Below, in pieces: positions 32,555 through 40,195 of a DNA stretch of 45,258 bases. The translations under genes were made by a program, and so were the position numbers. The stretch comes from PCC-10605 sp964409355. Its GTDB lineage: Bacteria; Cyanobacteriota; Cyanobacteriia; Cyanobacteriales; Cyanobacteriaceae. The stretch is from NCBI GenBank assembly GCA_964409355.1, contig CAYPDC010000020.1:1-45258 (forward strand), written 5' to 3'. The notes under the pieces were generated by a model. It did no database searches and was not told the DNA's origin. It saw only the letters and a program-made list of their open reading frames with translations. Numbering within the stretch: the first letter of the stretch is position 1; every line of letters begins with the position of its first letter.

Positions 32555-33667
32555 TCAACGAGAAGAAGATCCCCACATTTTTAGAAAATTGTCTCGATAT
32601 TGATCAGAAGTAAACCATTTTTGACGAAAAGTATTTCTATGTTGGTATATTTTGCCAAATGTTTCCCATAAATTGTCAGTATATATTTTGAGTGTTGATT
32701 CACTATAATCGTGGGCAGAACAAACTTTTCCTAAACAATATCCTGCTATTTTCCCTGAGATCATAGCACTATCAATGCCGTGTCCCAACATCGGATCGAT
32801 TAACCCTGCTGCATCTCCGACTAAAATAAAACCATTACCATGAACAATTCTTTGCTTACTTCCTATGGGTAAACACCACCCTTTCATTCTATTAACAATA
32901 GTTGCCTCAGCAAATTTTTCCTCTAAAAAAGGACTTGTTTTTAAACTTTTATCTACTGCTTGAGATGATTTTTTTTCCTTGTCAGAAAAAAGAATTACTC
33001 CCACATTAAAAAGATCTTTATCTACTGGAAAAATCCAAAAATAACCCGGAATACAATCTGATAAATAGTGAAACTCTAGTTTGGTTCGATCGACGGGCAA
33101 GTTACTGTAATAAGTCCGAGTAGCAACAGCTTCATAATCATTATTTTTTTGATTAATACCTATTTGTTTTGCGACAAAAGAACGACAACCATCGGCTCCA
33201 ACTATTACTTTAGCGTTATATTTACGGTATTTTCCTTCTCGGCAAATTCCCTCAATGCCATAAACTTGATTATTTTCCATCAGTAAATTTTCTAGTTTGA
33301 ATCCTTCCTGAGTATCAACAAATGTTTGGGCTTTTTTAAAGAGAATATGATCAAAAATATAACGCCGACAAACGATATTTTGGCCTGTGGATAATTGTTG
33401 AGCAAAAGGAAACTTTAATGATTCAGATTGGAAATGAAAAGACATTTTACCTTCTCCATGAGGGGTTTGAGTCAACTCATCTACAAGATTTAGTTCTTCT
33501 AAAATAGGAAAACAATCTCCCGGAATTGCATCACCGCAAATCTTATCCCGAGGAAAAATTGCTTTATCTATTAACAAAACTTTTAAATTATGTTTAGCCG
33601 CATAAATAGCAGTTGTTGAACCACTAGGACCTGCCCCGACAACGATCACATCATAATCATAATTCAT
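32555..33667 (-). CDS. Geranylgeranyl-reductase-family FAD-dependent oxidoreductase
   Basis: This 370-residue flavoprotein has the FAD loop VIVVGAGPSGSTTAIYAAK (8-26). The next signature is LLIDKAIFPRDKICGDAIPG (about 32-51), the K-FPRDK-CGD pattern of the geranylgeranyl reductase family. GYFWIFPVDKDLFNVGVILF and the second FAD motif GDAAGLIDPMLGHGIDSA (about 285-302) confirm the family. Known members reduce isoprenoid double bonds in chlorophyll or archaeal lipids; others are hydroxylases or halogenases. It is shorter than ChlP (about 400) and is not the housekeeping chlorophyll enzyme by pattern. It lies on the opposite strand between the peptide prenyltransferase and precursor 4. This invites the idea that it reduces a peptide-bound prenyl group, which is inference only. 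Confidence 0.82.
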   Translation of the reverse strand: MNYDYDVIVVGAGPSGSTTAIYAAKHNLKVLLIDKAIFPRDKICGDAIPGDCFPILEELNLVDELTQTPHGEGKMSFHFQSESLKFPFAQQLSTGQNIVCRRYIFDHILFKKAQTFVDTQEGFKLENLLMENNQVYGIEGICREGKYRKYNAKVIVGADGCRSFVAKQIGINQKNNDYEAVATRTYYSNLPVDRTKLEFHYLSDCIPGYFWIFPVDKDLFNVGVILFSDKEKKSSQAVDKSLKTSPFLEEKFAEATIVNRMKGWCLPIGSKQRIVHGNGFILVGDAAGLIDPMLGHGIDSAMISGKIAGYCLGKVCSAHDYSESTLKIYTDNLWETFGKIYQHRNTFRQKWFTSDQYRDNFLKMWGSSSR

Positions 33668-33798
33668 AACCAGTTTTACCTTCTTCTCTCACTAAAATTA
33701 CGATCGATAAAATAAGATTGCTATATATGTGCAATATTTGTATTCACCAAAATACCTACTTGAATAGAATAATAACAGAGACCGCTTAAAATTACCTT

Positions 33799-33841
33799 AA
33801 ACTCTGAACTTTTCTGAACTTTTTCCTTAACTTTTCTGAAC
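33799..33841 (+). promoter_or_regulatory. Repeat block upstream of precursor 4
   Basis: It contains CTGAACTTTT units at 10- to 20-base spacing and shares 26 consecutive bases with the block before precursor 1 (27971-28013). The following TATCAAAG also matches the looser copy near 36490. It lies about 70 bases before the precursor 4 start, where a promoter would be expected. Confidence 0.5.
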
Positions 33842-33911
33842 TTATCAAAGCCCATTTATGATTATGATTAATCCAAAGTAAACATTCACTTTTGTAACTC
33901 AGGAAAAAATT

Positions 33912-34271
33912 ATGTCATTAGAAAATGCGCAACAAATGATTGAAATGATTAAATCTAATCCAGAATTAGCAACTTCTTATGCTATGACTAGCAGTAAAGA
34001 AGAAGTGTTAAATTTATCTGTTGATTTAGGACAACAAAATAACTTAAGTTTTACGAAAGAGGAATTTGAAGAAGCTGTCGTCAATAGTGGTTTCACTTTA
34101 CATGAAGATGGTTCTCTCACAGGGGGAGATTTAGCAAGTTATGTTGGTGAAGATGGCGAACTCGATGAGGAAGCTCTTGAAGCTGTAGCTGGAGGTTTGT
34201 GCTATTCCAATAAAGGAGGGAGTTCTAGTACGAATTTTGATGTAAATATTCCCAGTCCAAAAGGTTGGTAA
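33912..34271 (+). CDS. Nif11-leader RiPP precursor 4 (divergent, longer core)
   Basis: This 119-residue precursor has a leader recognisably the same as in precursors 1-3 but more diverged (QQMIEMIKSNPELATSYAM, LGQQNNLSFTKEEFEEAV). The AVAGG site is kept. The core is 24 residues: it begins LCYSNKGGSSSTN and ends VNIPSPKGW. The LCYSN[K/R] start and the C-terminal Trp are therefore conserved across all four peptides, while the middle is extended by ten residues that include Phe and two Pro. It stands apart from the other three, beyond the flavoprotein gene, and is followed by its own hairpin and an FAD oxidase gene. A CAGGAAAAAATT ribosome site precedes the ATG. Confidence 0.92.
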   Translation: MSLENAQQMIEMIKSNPELATSYAMTSSKEEVLNLSVDLGQQNNLSFTKEEFEEAVVNSGFTLHEDGSLTGGDLASYVGEDGELDEEALEAVAGGLCYSNKGGSSSTNFDVNIPSPKGW

Positions 34272-34303
34272 GTTATCGTGCAAAAAAATTGATTGTACAT
34301 GGA

Positions 34304-34325
34304 CAAGGGGTTTAAACCCCTTGTT
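34304..34325 (+). terminator. Perfect palindrome between precursor 4 and the oxidase gene
   Basis: A perfect 22-base palindrome (arms ACAAGGGGTTT and AAACCCCTTGT) lies 32 bases after the precursor 4 stop, followed by TAGTCTTTGCC. It could form a hairpin that terminates or attenuates, keeping oxidase expression below that of the precursor. A palindromic protein-binding site is the alternative. Confidence 0.55.
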
Positions 34326-34382
34326 AGTCTTTGCCTTGTTATCTGTTCTCATTGAAACTATATATAGAGGTTTTACAGTTCG

Positions 34383-35885
34383 ATGAAAGATGCGATCGAA
34401 TCTTGGTTAGAACTTTTGGGTAATGAAAATGTCTTAATTGATTCTGCCACGATCAAGAATTTAGAAACTGCGACTTTTACCACTCAACAAAAAGTTCGTG
34501 GGTTAATTCGTCCGGGTAACGTTGAGGAAGTGAAAAAAAGCCTAATAATTGCCAATAATCATCAAATTCCGATTTATCCCATCAGTTGTGGCAAAAACTG
34601 GGGATTAGGTTCAAAAGTGCCAGTTTCTGATAACAATGTTGTGATGGATTTAAGTCGCTTGAATCGCATTATTGACTATAATGAGAAGTTCGCTTATATC
34701 TGTGTTGAACCGGGAGTCACTTTTCAACAAGCGTATGAATATCTTTGTCAAACCAAGACAAATTTATTTCTTTCTACTATTGGCGGTTCACCTGATGCAA
34801 GTTTAATTGGTAATGCTTTGGAACGAGGAGATGGGGATAGTCCTTATGGCGATCGCATTAATTATGCCTGTGGATTAGAAGTTGTATTGCCCACAGGAGA
34901 AATTGTACATACTGGTTTTGGTAGGTTTGCCAATGCGAAGGCAACATCTTTAAGTCGTTGGGGAGTGGGGGCTTCCTTTGATGGTATTTTTAGTCAATCT
35001 AATTTTGGCATCGTCACCAAAATGACTTTTTGGCTAACACCCATTCCCGAATATTATCAGAGTTTTATTTGTCGTGTTCAAGATTATTCGGGTTTAGTCG
35101 TTTTAATTGATCAGGTTCAAAAATTAATTTTGCAAGGAGTTATCCCTGAAAGTTGTTTTTGTCTTTGGAATAGTTATAAAGTTTTAGCTCGACAGGGGAG
35201 ATACCCGTGGAAAGTCATGCAAGAGCAAACTCCTTTGAATTTAAAGGATTTAAAAGGGGTGGAACAGTGGTGGGGAACAGGACAATTATATTCTGCGAGT
35301 AAAGAGTTGGGATTGGCACAAAAAAAATTAATCCAAGAATCTTTAAATCGAAAAATTATCAAACTAAGATTTGAAGATTTAAAAGATAATCCCTATACAT
35401 TTGGATTACCCACCAATGATAATATTAAAAGCACTTATTGGCGGAAAAAAACTCCAGTCCCTGAAACCATCAATCCTGATTTAGATCTTTGTGGAGTCTT
35501 GTGGCTTTGTCCTCTTTTACCTTTTGATGGAAATGAAATTGTCGGTGCGATCGCATCTATCGAATCTATCATCAAGTCTTATAATTTTGAGCCGAATATT
35601 GCCGTTAAATGTATTTCAGCAAGAAGTGTTTATATGTATGTAGCTATTGTGTATGATAGGGAAATCCATGGAGAGGATGATAAAGCGAAAAATTGTCATG
35701 ATACATTGTTATCTATTTTATTAGAACAAGGCTATATACCTTATCGTTTGGGAATTCAGTCCATGAATGATTTACCTAAAGCACAAGATGATTATGGTAA
35801 ATTAGTTAAAATTATTAAACAAAGTTTAGATCCAAACGATATTCTTGCCCCCGGAAGGTATGATTTTAGAAAGGATTGGCAATGA
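34383..35885 (+). CDS. VAO/PCMH-type FAD-dependent oxidase
   Basis: This 500-residue flavoprotein is of the vanillyl-alcohol oxidase/p-cresol methylhydroxylase superfamily. The N-terminal FAD domain reads RGLIRPGNVEEVKKSLIIAN, IPIYPISCGKNWGLGSKVP, VVMDLSRLNRI and YICVEPGVTFQQAYEYL. The cap domain follows, with GDGDSPYGDRINYACGLEVV, FSQSNFGIVTKMTFWL and the end DPNDILAPGRYDFRKDW, close to the LDP-GILAPGRYG of the family. Relatives oxidise para-alkylphenols, and a peptide Tyr is chemically such a group, so action on the core Tyr is an attractive guess. The gene begins 111 bases after precursor 4 on the same strand. No cytochrome partner gene is adjacent. Confidence 0.82.
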   Translation: MKDAIESWLELLGNENVLIDSATIKNLETATFTTQQKVRGLIRPGNVEEVKKSLIIANNHQIPIYPISCGKNWGLGSKVPVSDNNVVMDLSRLNRIIDYNEKFAYICVEPGVTFQQAYEYLCQTKTNLFLSTIGGSPDASLIGNALERGDGDSPYGDRINYACGLEVVLPTGEIVHTGFGRFANAKATSLSRWGVGASFDGIFSQSNFGIVTKMTFWLTPIPEYYQSFICRVQDYSGLVVLIDQVQKLILQGVIPESCFCLWNSYKVLARQGRYPWKVMQEQTPLNLKDLKGVEQWWGTGQLYSASKELGLAQKKLIQESLNRKIIKLRFEDLKDNPYTFGLPTNDNIKSTYWRKKTPVPETINPDLDLCGVLWLCPLLPFDGNEIVGAIASIESIIKSYNFEPNIAVKCISARSVYMYVAIVYDREIHGEDDKAKNCHDTLLSILLEQGYIPYRLGIQSMNDLPKAQDDYGKLVKIIKQSLDPNDILAPGRYDFRKDWQ

Positions 35886-35932
35886 AGTTTTCCAAATTAT
35901 ATGAACAAACAATCAAGTTTTAAAATAAAAAT

Positions 35933-36370
35933 ATGATGCCTGTTAATTTTACAAAGGAACAAATTTCGGCTCAATCAATGAGTAATTTAACCAGTTATAT
36001 TATTTTGACTATTGCTTATTTAAAACAAAATAATTTATCCGTAGAAGATTGGTTAAATTTTATTGGTCAAAAATTCCTTGATACATGGGTTACGATACAG
36101 ACTCCAAGTCTAAAAGAAATCGCTAAAGGTGTTATTTTAAATAATCTTTCTGGTGGTTCTAAGTTAGTATCTTTTAGTGAAGAAGAATCCAAAATTAAAA
36201 TTATTTTAGAACCTAGTTTACCAAAAAAAGAAGCAGAATTTTATGGTGTTTCTTGGGAAGATAGCCAATTAGTCCATGATGTTTTAAACCCTGTTTTTCA
36301 ATATTTAAAAGTAAAATACAAATGGGAGATTCTTGATAACAAACGTGTAATAATAGAGTTATCTTACTAA
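35933..36370 (+). CDS. Unrecognised small protein, last gene of the RiPP cluster
   Basis: This 145-residue soluble protein starts MMPVNFTKEQISAQSMSN. Its N-terminal half is helical (LTSYIILTIAYLKQNNLSVEDWLNFIG), and a beta-rich second half contains SKIKIILEPSLPKKEAEFYG. The end is KYKWEILDNKRVIIELSY. I do not recognise the family. It follows the oxidase by 47 bases in the same direction and is probably co-transcribed, so it may be an accessory or binding protein of that enzyme. The sequence after it contains a repeat block (36446-36500) and the next gene is unrelated housekeeping. Confidence 0.6.
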   Translation: MMPVNFTKEQISAQSMSNLTSYIILTIAYLKQNNLSVEDWLNFIGQKFLDTWVTIQTPSLKEIAKGVILNNLSGGSKLVSFSEEESKIKIILEPSLPKKEAEFYGVSWEDSQLVHDVLNPVFQYLKVKYKWEILDNKRVIIELSY

Positions 36371-36445
36371 TATCTTCCTAATAATTGGGCTTAACACAGG
36401 GATGAGGGAAAAGTGTTTTGCTCATACTGTTTAAGTAATTATTTT

Positions 36446-36500
36446 AACTCTGAACTCGGAATTCCTGTTAAACTGAGAACTTCTCTGAACTTGTCAAAGC
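36446..36500 (+). repeat. Diverged copy of the CTGAAC repeat block
   Basis: The block contains TAACTCTGAACTCGG and CTTCTCTGAACTTGTCAAAG, related to the blocks before precursors 1 and 4. Here it precedes the THUMP methyltransferase gene, which argues for a dispersed repeat rather than a pathway-specific operator. Confidence 0.45.
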
Positions 36501-36546
36501 TATTTTTGTAATTGATAAAAATATTGTTAATTGTTAATCATTCATT

Positions 36547-37671
36547 GTGAATACATCTTATTTTGCTACCACATCCAGAGGATTAGAAGAAATTACCGCC
36601 CAAGAGTTAACCAAGTTAGGGGCGCAAGAGGTGAAACCCGACTTTACTGGAGTACATTTTCGAGGAGATCAAGAAATTTTATATCGGGTTAATCTCTGGG
36701 GGAGAACTATTTTTCGAGTGTTAAAACCCATTGCCACCATTAAAAGTGAGAATCCGCAACAGTTATTCCGCAATGTGCAGAAAATGGATTGGCGTGAATT
36801 TATCCAACCTCAGCAAACCCTAGCGATTCGTTGCACAGGCAAAAATGATCTGTTAAACCATAGTCATTTTACCGCTATTCAGATTAAAAATGCCATCGTT
36901 GAACAACAACAAAAATACCATAAGATGCGATCGAGCATTGATACACAATCCCCTGATATAGTCATTAACGCCCATATTCACGAAAATGAATGTATCCTTA
37001 GTTTAGATAGTACCGGAGAAAGTCTCCATCGTCGAGGTTATCGCCCTGCGGTGGGATTAGCACCCATCAAAGAAACCCTAGCGGCAGCCTTACTATACAT
37101 AGCAGAATGGACTCCTGAGAAAGCATTGTACGATCCTTTTTGCGGTTCAGGTACTATTATTATTGAAGGGGCATTAATAGGGTTGAATATCGCACCGGGG
37201 TTATATCGGGATCAATTTTGCTTTGAGAATTGGGTAGATTATGATCATGATTTATGGTTAGGTTTGATTGACGAAGCGAGAAAGAGTCAAAAAACCGATT
37301 TACCTCCCCTTGTTGGCACAGATATTGACGGCGATATTATTAAACAGGCTAAATATAATGCTAAAACCTGTCAAATTGCCGATCAAGTTGAATTTCTCCA
37401 ACGGCATTTAGTGGATGCTACTCCTCCTGCTGAGTCGGGGATTTTGATTTGTAATCCCCCCTACGGTAAACGCCTTGAGGATACGGAAGCCTTATTTCCT
37501 CTATATAAACTGTTAGGAGATATTTTAAAGCAACGTTTCAAAGGTTGGACTGCCTATATTTTAACTGGTAACAAGATTCTAACCAAAAAAGTGGGTTTAA
37601 GAACCTCTCGTCGCATCGCCATTAATAATGGTGGAATTGATTGTACTTTGTTAAAGTATGATTTATATTAA
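36547..37671 (+). CDS. THUMP-domain class I SAM-dependent RNA methyltransferase
   Basis: This 374-residue enzyme of the RlmL/YpsC/TrmN group methylates guanosine N2 in rRNA or tRNA. The start is the GTG at 36547. Residues 1-60 (YFATTSRGLEEITAQELTKLG) are the N-terminal ferredoxin-like part, and about 60-160 the THUMP domain that binds RNA. The methyltransferase domain has DPFCGSGTIIIEGALIGLNIAPG (SAM site) and the catalytic NPPYGKRLED (about 306-315), where Asn-Pro-Pro-Tyr is typical of base-amino methylation. GLRTSRRIAINNGGIDC closes the domain. Length suits YpsC-type proteins, which act on 23S rRNA (G2445-type position) in other bacteria. The precise target here is inferred. Confidence 0.9.
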   Translation: MNTSYFATTSRGLEEITAQELTKLGAQEVKPDFTGVHFRGDQEILYRVNLWGRTIFRVLKPIATIKSENPQQLFRNVQKMDWREFIQPQQTLAIRCTGKNDLLNHSHFTAIQIKNAIVEQQQKYHKMRSSIDTQSPDIVINAHIHENECILSLDSTGESLHRRGYRPAVGLAPIKETLAAALLYIAEWTPEKALYDPFCGSGTIIIEGALIGLNIAPGLYRDQFCFENWVDYDHDLWLGLIDEARKSQKTDLPPLVGTDIDGDIIKQAKYNAKTCQIADQVEFLQRHLVDATPPAESGILICNPPYGKRLEDTEALFPLYKLLGDILKQRFKGWTAYILTGNKILTKKVGLRTSRRIAINNGGIDCTLLKYDLY

Positions 37672-37994
37672 AATAAGTAACTTTTTTGTATTTGATTTTC
37701 TTGTATTTCCCAAATATATTACCATGCTTTTGGTTGAAAATCTTTGGGAGTACCCATTTTCAAAATATCATTTTCTTTAAAACTACCTCCTATTTTCTTT
37801 TTGCACTTCAATTAATTCTTCTTATAATCTCCAACCTTCATCTGGTAGAAAATATTAATATAGGCTCGTCGTAAGGGCTTTAGCCCTTATTTGGGGAATT
37901 ATTGGAGATGTCTATTTACCATTCTGAAAATTGCTCAAATCGTCACTGATTAAGACTAATATAAAGAAATGTAACGAAAAAGATAAATAAATTA
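37672..37994. other. Intergenic region with a small hairpin and a possible gene relic
   Basis: A stretch of 323 bases without a supported gene. Minus-strand reading near 37812-37719 gives a short stretch IGGSFKENDILKMGTPKDF followed by a stop, which could be the tail of a lost gene. At 37871-37888 a TAAGGGCTTTAGCCCTTA palindrome occurs. An 18-base block (AATTATTGGAGATGTCTA, 37897-37914) is identical to one at 11491-11508 after mreD. Confidence 0.5.
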
Positions 37995-39002
37995 ATGGAT
38001 CTGAAATTAAAATCTCATTGGTCATTTTTAACCCCAATCATACTTATATCACCTTTTTTCCTCTGGGGTACGGCAATGGTAGCCATGAAAAGTGTTATCC
38101 CTCAAACAACTCCTTTATTTATGGCTGGAGTGAGGATTTTCCCCGCAGGATTGTTGATTTTATGGGTGGCTTTGATGTTGGGTAAGTCTCAGGCAATTTC
38201 TGGTAAGGGGTGGCTATGGATTTTTATTTTTGCCTTAGTGGATGGTTGTTGTTTTCAAGGATTTATCGGTGAGGGTTTACAACGCACCAGTGCAGGTTTA
38301 GGATCGGTTATGATTGATTCTCAACCTTTGGCTGTAGCAATTATGTCTCGGTGGTTATTCCAGGAAGTCATTGGTTTTTGGGGATGGTTAGGCTTATCGG
38401 TTGGTATTATTGGTATTAGTTTAATCGGCTTACCTGATGAGTGGATTTTAAGAGGTTTAGGAGGAGATTTTTCGGCGATAAATTTAACTTGGAGTGGTTT
38501 ATTCGACAATGGGGAATGGTTGATGTTATTGGCTTCTCTGTCTATGGCAGGAGGCACTGTGATGATTCCTTTCGTGTCTCGTCATGTGGATGCTGTCGTC
38601 GCTACGGGATGGCATTTAGTTATCGGTGGTTTTGTTTTATTTTTACTCAGTTTTTTCTCGGAATCTAATCAATGGGTGAATCTTGATTTTAATTCATGGT
38701 TATCCCTATCTTATGCTACCATCTTCGGAAGCGCGATCGCTTATGGTGTCTTTTTCTATCTGGCTTCTAAAGGTAATTTAACCAGTCTTAGTGCCTTAAC
38801 TTTTTTAACTCCCGTTTTTGCCTTAACTTTTGGTAACTTATTGTTAGAAGAAAAACTTTCTGATCTACAATGGCAAGGGGTATGGTTAACTTTAGTTAGT
38901 ATTTATTTGATTAATCAACGAGAAAAAATCCCTCAATTTCAATTTTTCAGGAATCTCCCTCTTTTTTTCAGCAAATTAAATAAAAATCAGATGAAAAAAT
39001 AG
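37995..39002 (+). CDS. EamA/DMT-family transporter
   Basis: This 335-residue inner-membrane protein has about ten hydrophobic helices in two repeats of five, the EamA build. It opens with LISPFFLWGTAMVAMKSVIP, where the FxWGxxxxxxK pattern is typical of the first helix. FMAGVRIFPAGLLILWVAL follows, with the Arg of helix 2. The second repeat has WSGLFDNGEWLMLLASLSMA, GFVLFLLSFF and LTPVFALTFGNLLLEEKLS, and the end is basic (KLNKNQMKK). Family members export amino acids, metabolites or drugs; the substrate cannot be told from sequence. It is transcribed alone and preceded by AAAAAGATAAATAAATTA rather than a strong ribosome site. Confidence 0.9.
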   Translation: MDLKLKSHWSFLTPIILISPFFLWGTAMVAMKSVIPQTTPLFMAGVRIFPAGLLILWVALMLGKSQAISGKGWLWIFIFALVDGCCFQGFIGEGLQRTSAGLGSVMIDSQPLAVAIMSRWLFQEVIGFWGWLGLSVGIIGISLIGLPDEWILRGLGGDFSAINLTWSGLFDNGEWLMLLASLSMAGGTVMIPFVSRHVDAVVATGWHLVIGGFVLFLLSFFSESNQWVNLDFNSWLSLSYATIFGSAIAYGVFFYLASKGNLTSLSALTFLTPVFALTFGNLLLEEKLSDLQWQGVWLTLVSIYLINQREKIPQFQFFRNLPLFFSKLNKNQMKK

Positions 39003-39256
39003 TGAAAAATACTTCTCCAAAATATAATAATCAAAAAAAGCTCTATTACTTCTCGTCGTGACAAATTATTTCTAAAAAAAGAAAGGTGTTAGGTATCTGG
39101 GATCAGATTTTAGGTTAAATGAAAACTGTTGATGTAAAACAATTAAATTTTTGTTATGAGTAACACTTTTTAGATTAAACTTTTTATCGATTAATTTCTA
39201 GTAATCTATCATCTGTAGAAAAGCCTTAAATTTTTATTCGTAAAATAATCACATCT

Positions 39257-40195
39257 ATGACTAATCAAAAACAACCCAAATTAATTATACACGGTGGTGC
39301 AGGAAGTTCTTTAAAGGGAAAAGGAGGATTAGAAGCGGTTAGGGAATCTCTCCATAGCATTGTTGAAGAAGTTTATAGTTTATTATTAGAAGGAAAAACC
39401 GCTACCGAAGCAGTGGTTAGAGGTTGTCAGTTACTCGAAGATAATCCCCGTTTTAATGCAGGTACAGGTTCTGTATTACAGTCGGATGGACAAATTAGAA
39501 TGAGTGCTTCTTTGATGGATGGAGAAAAACAGAGGTTTAGTGGTGTAATAAACGTTTCTAGGGTGAAAAATCCCATTTACTTGGCAAAAACATTGCAAAA
39601 TGAAGAAGATAGAATTTTATCTGATTATGGTAGTGCAGAATTACTCAGAGAATTGCAATTACCCCTTTATGATCCCTTAACGGATTTACGTTTGCAAGAG
39701 TGGATGGAAGAAAGGAAGGAAAATTTCACCAAGAAAATGGCAGGAGTAGTGGCAGAAGCCTCAGAAAATGCCCGTAGGGGAACCATTGGGGTGGTGGCGT
39801 TGGATCAATATGGTAAAATCAGTGCTGGTACTTCCACTGGTGGTAAGGGTTTAGAAAGAGTAGGCAGAGTCAGCGATTCCGCCACTCCTGCGGGAAATTA
39901 TGCCAATAGTTATGCCGGGGTAAGTTGTACTGGTATTGGAGAAGATATTATAGATGAGTGTTTAGCGGCGAAAATCGTGATTCGTGTCACTGATGGTTTG
40001 TCTTTAACGGATGCGATGGAAAAATCTATACAAGAGGCTTTAGTAAATAAAAGAGACTTAGGTGCGATCGGCATAGCCGCACCTTCGGTATCCACAGTTT
40101 CTCACACTGGGGATATAGTATGGGGAAAAACCAGTGAAATTCTACTTGCTGCCTATCACGATGGGGAAAAAATCGGCGATTGTTTAGAAGAATAG
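39257..40195 (+). CDS. Isoaspartyl peptidase/L-asparaginase (plant-type, Ntn hydrolase)
   Basis: This 312-residue N-terminal-nucleophile hydrolase is cut into two chains by itself. The family start is LIIHGGAGSSLKGKGG, followed by NPRFNAGTGSVLQSDG. The autocleavage site is within ARRGTIGVVALDQYGKISAG, with the Thr of GTIG (about residue 175) becoming the new N-terminus and nucleophile. TSTGGKGLERVGRVSDSATP, with GRVSDS, and SCTGIGEDI complete the substrate pocket. The enzyme removes isoaspartyl residues from damaged proteins and hydrolyses asparagine; in cyanobacteria it may also process cyanophycin dipeptides. It is monocistronic, with a long AT-rich upstream region. Confidence 0.93.
   Translation: MTNQKQPKLIIHGGAGSSLKGKGGLEAVRESLHSIVEEVYSLLLEGKTATEAVVRGCQLLEDNPRFNAGTGSVLQSDGQIRMSASLMDGEKQRFSGVINVSRVKNPIYLAKTLQNEEDRILSDYGSAELLRELQLPLYDPLTDLRLQEWMEERKENFTKKMAGVVAEASENARRGTIGVVALDQYGKISAGTSTGGKGLERVGRVSDSATPAGNYANSYAGVSCTGIGEDIIDECLAAKIVIRVTDGLSLTDAMEKSIQEALVNKRDLGAIGIAAPSVSTVSHTGDIVWGKTSEILLAAYHDGEKIGDCLEE

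Noticed and set aside
25601..36370. A standard cyanobactin or lanthipeptide cluster
   Set aside because: No PatA/PatG-type protease, cyclodehydratase, LanM or LanB-like gene is present, and the cores have a single Cys and few Thr. Only the prenyltransferase is cyanobactin-like.
37686..37874. Plus-strand 62-residue hydrophobic frame
   Set aside because: T-rich low-complexity sequence, no ribosome site; the minus strand shows a better though tiny gene relic.
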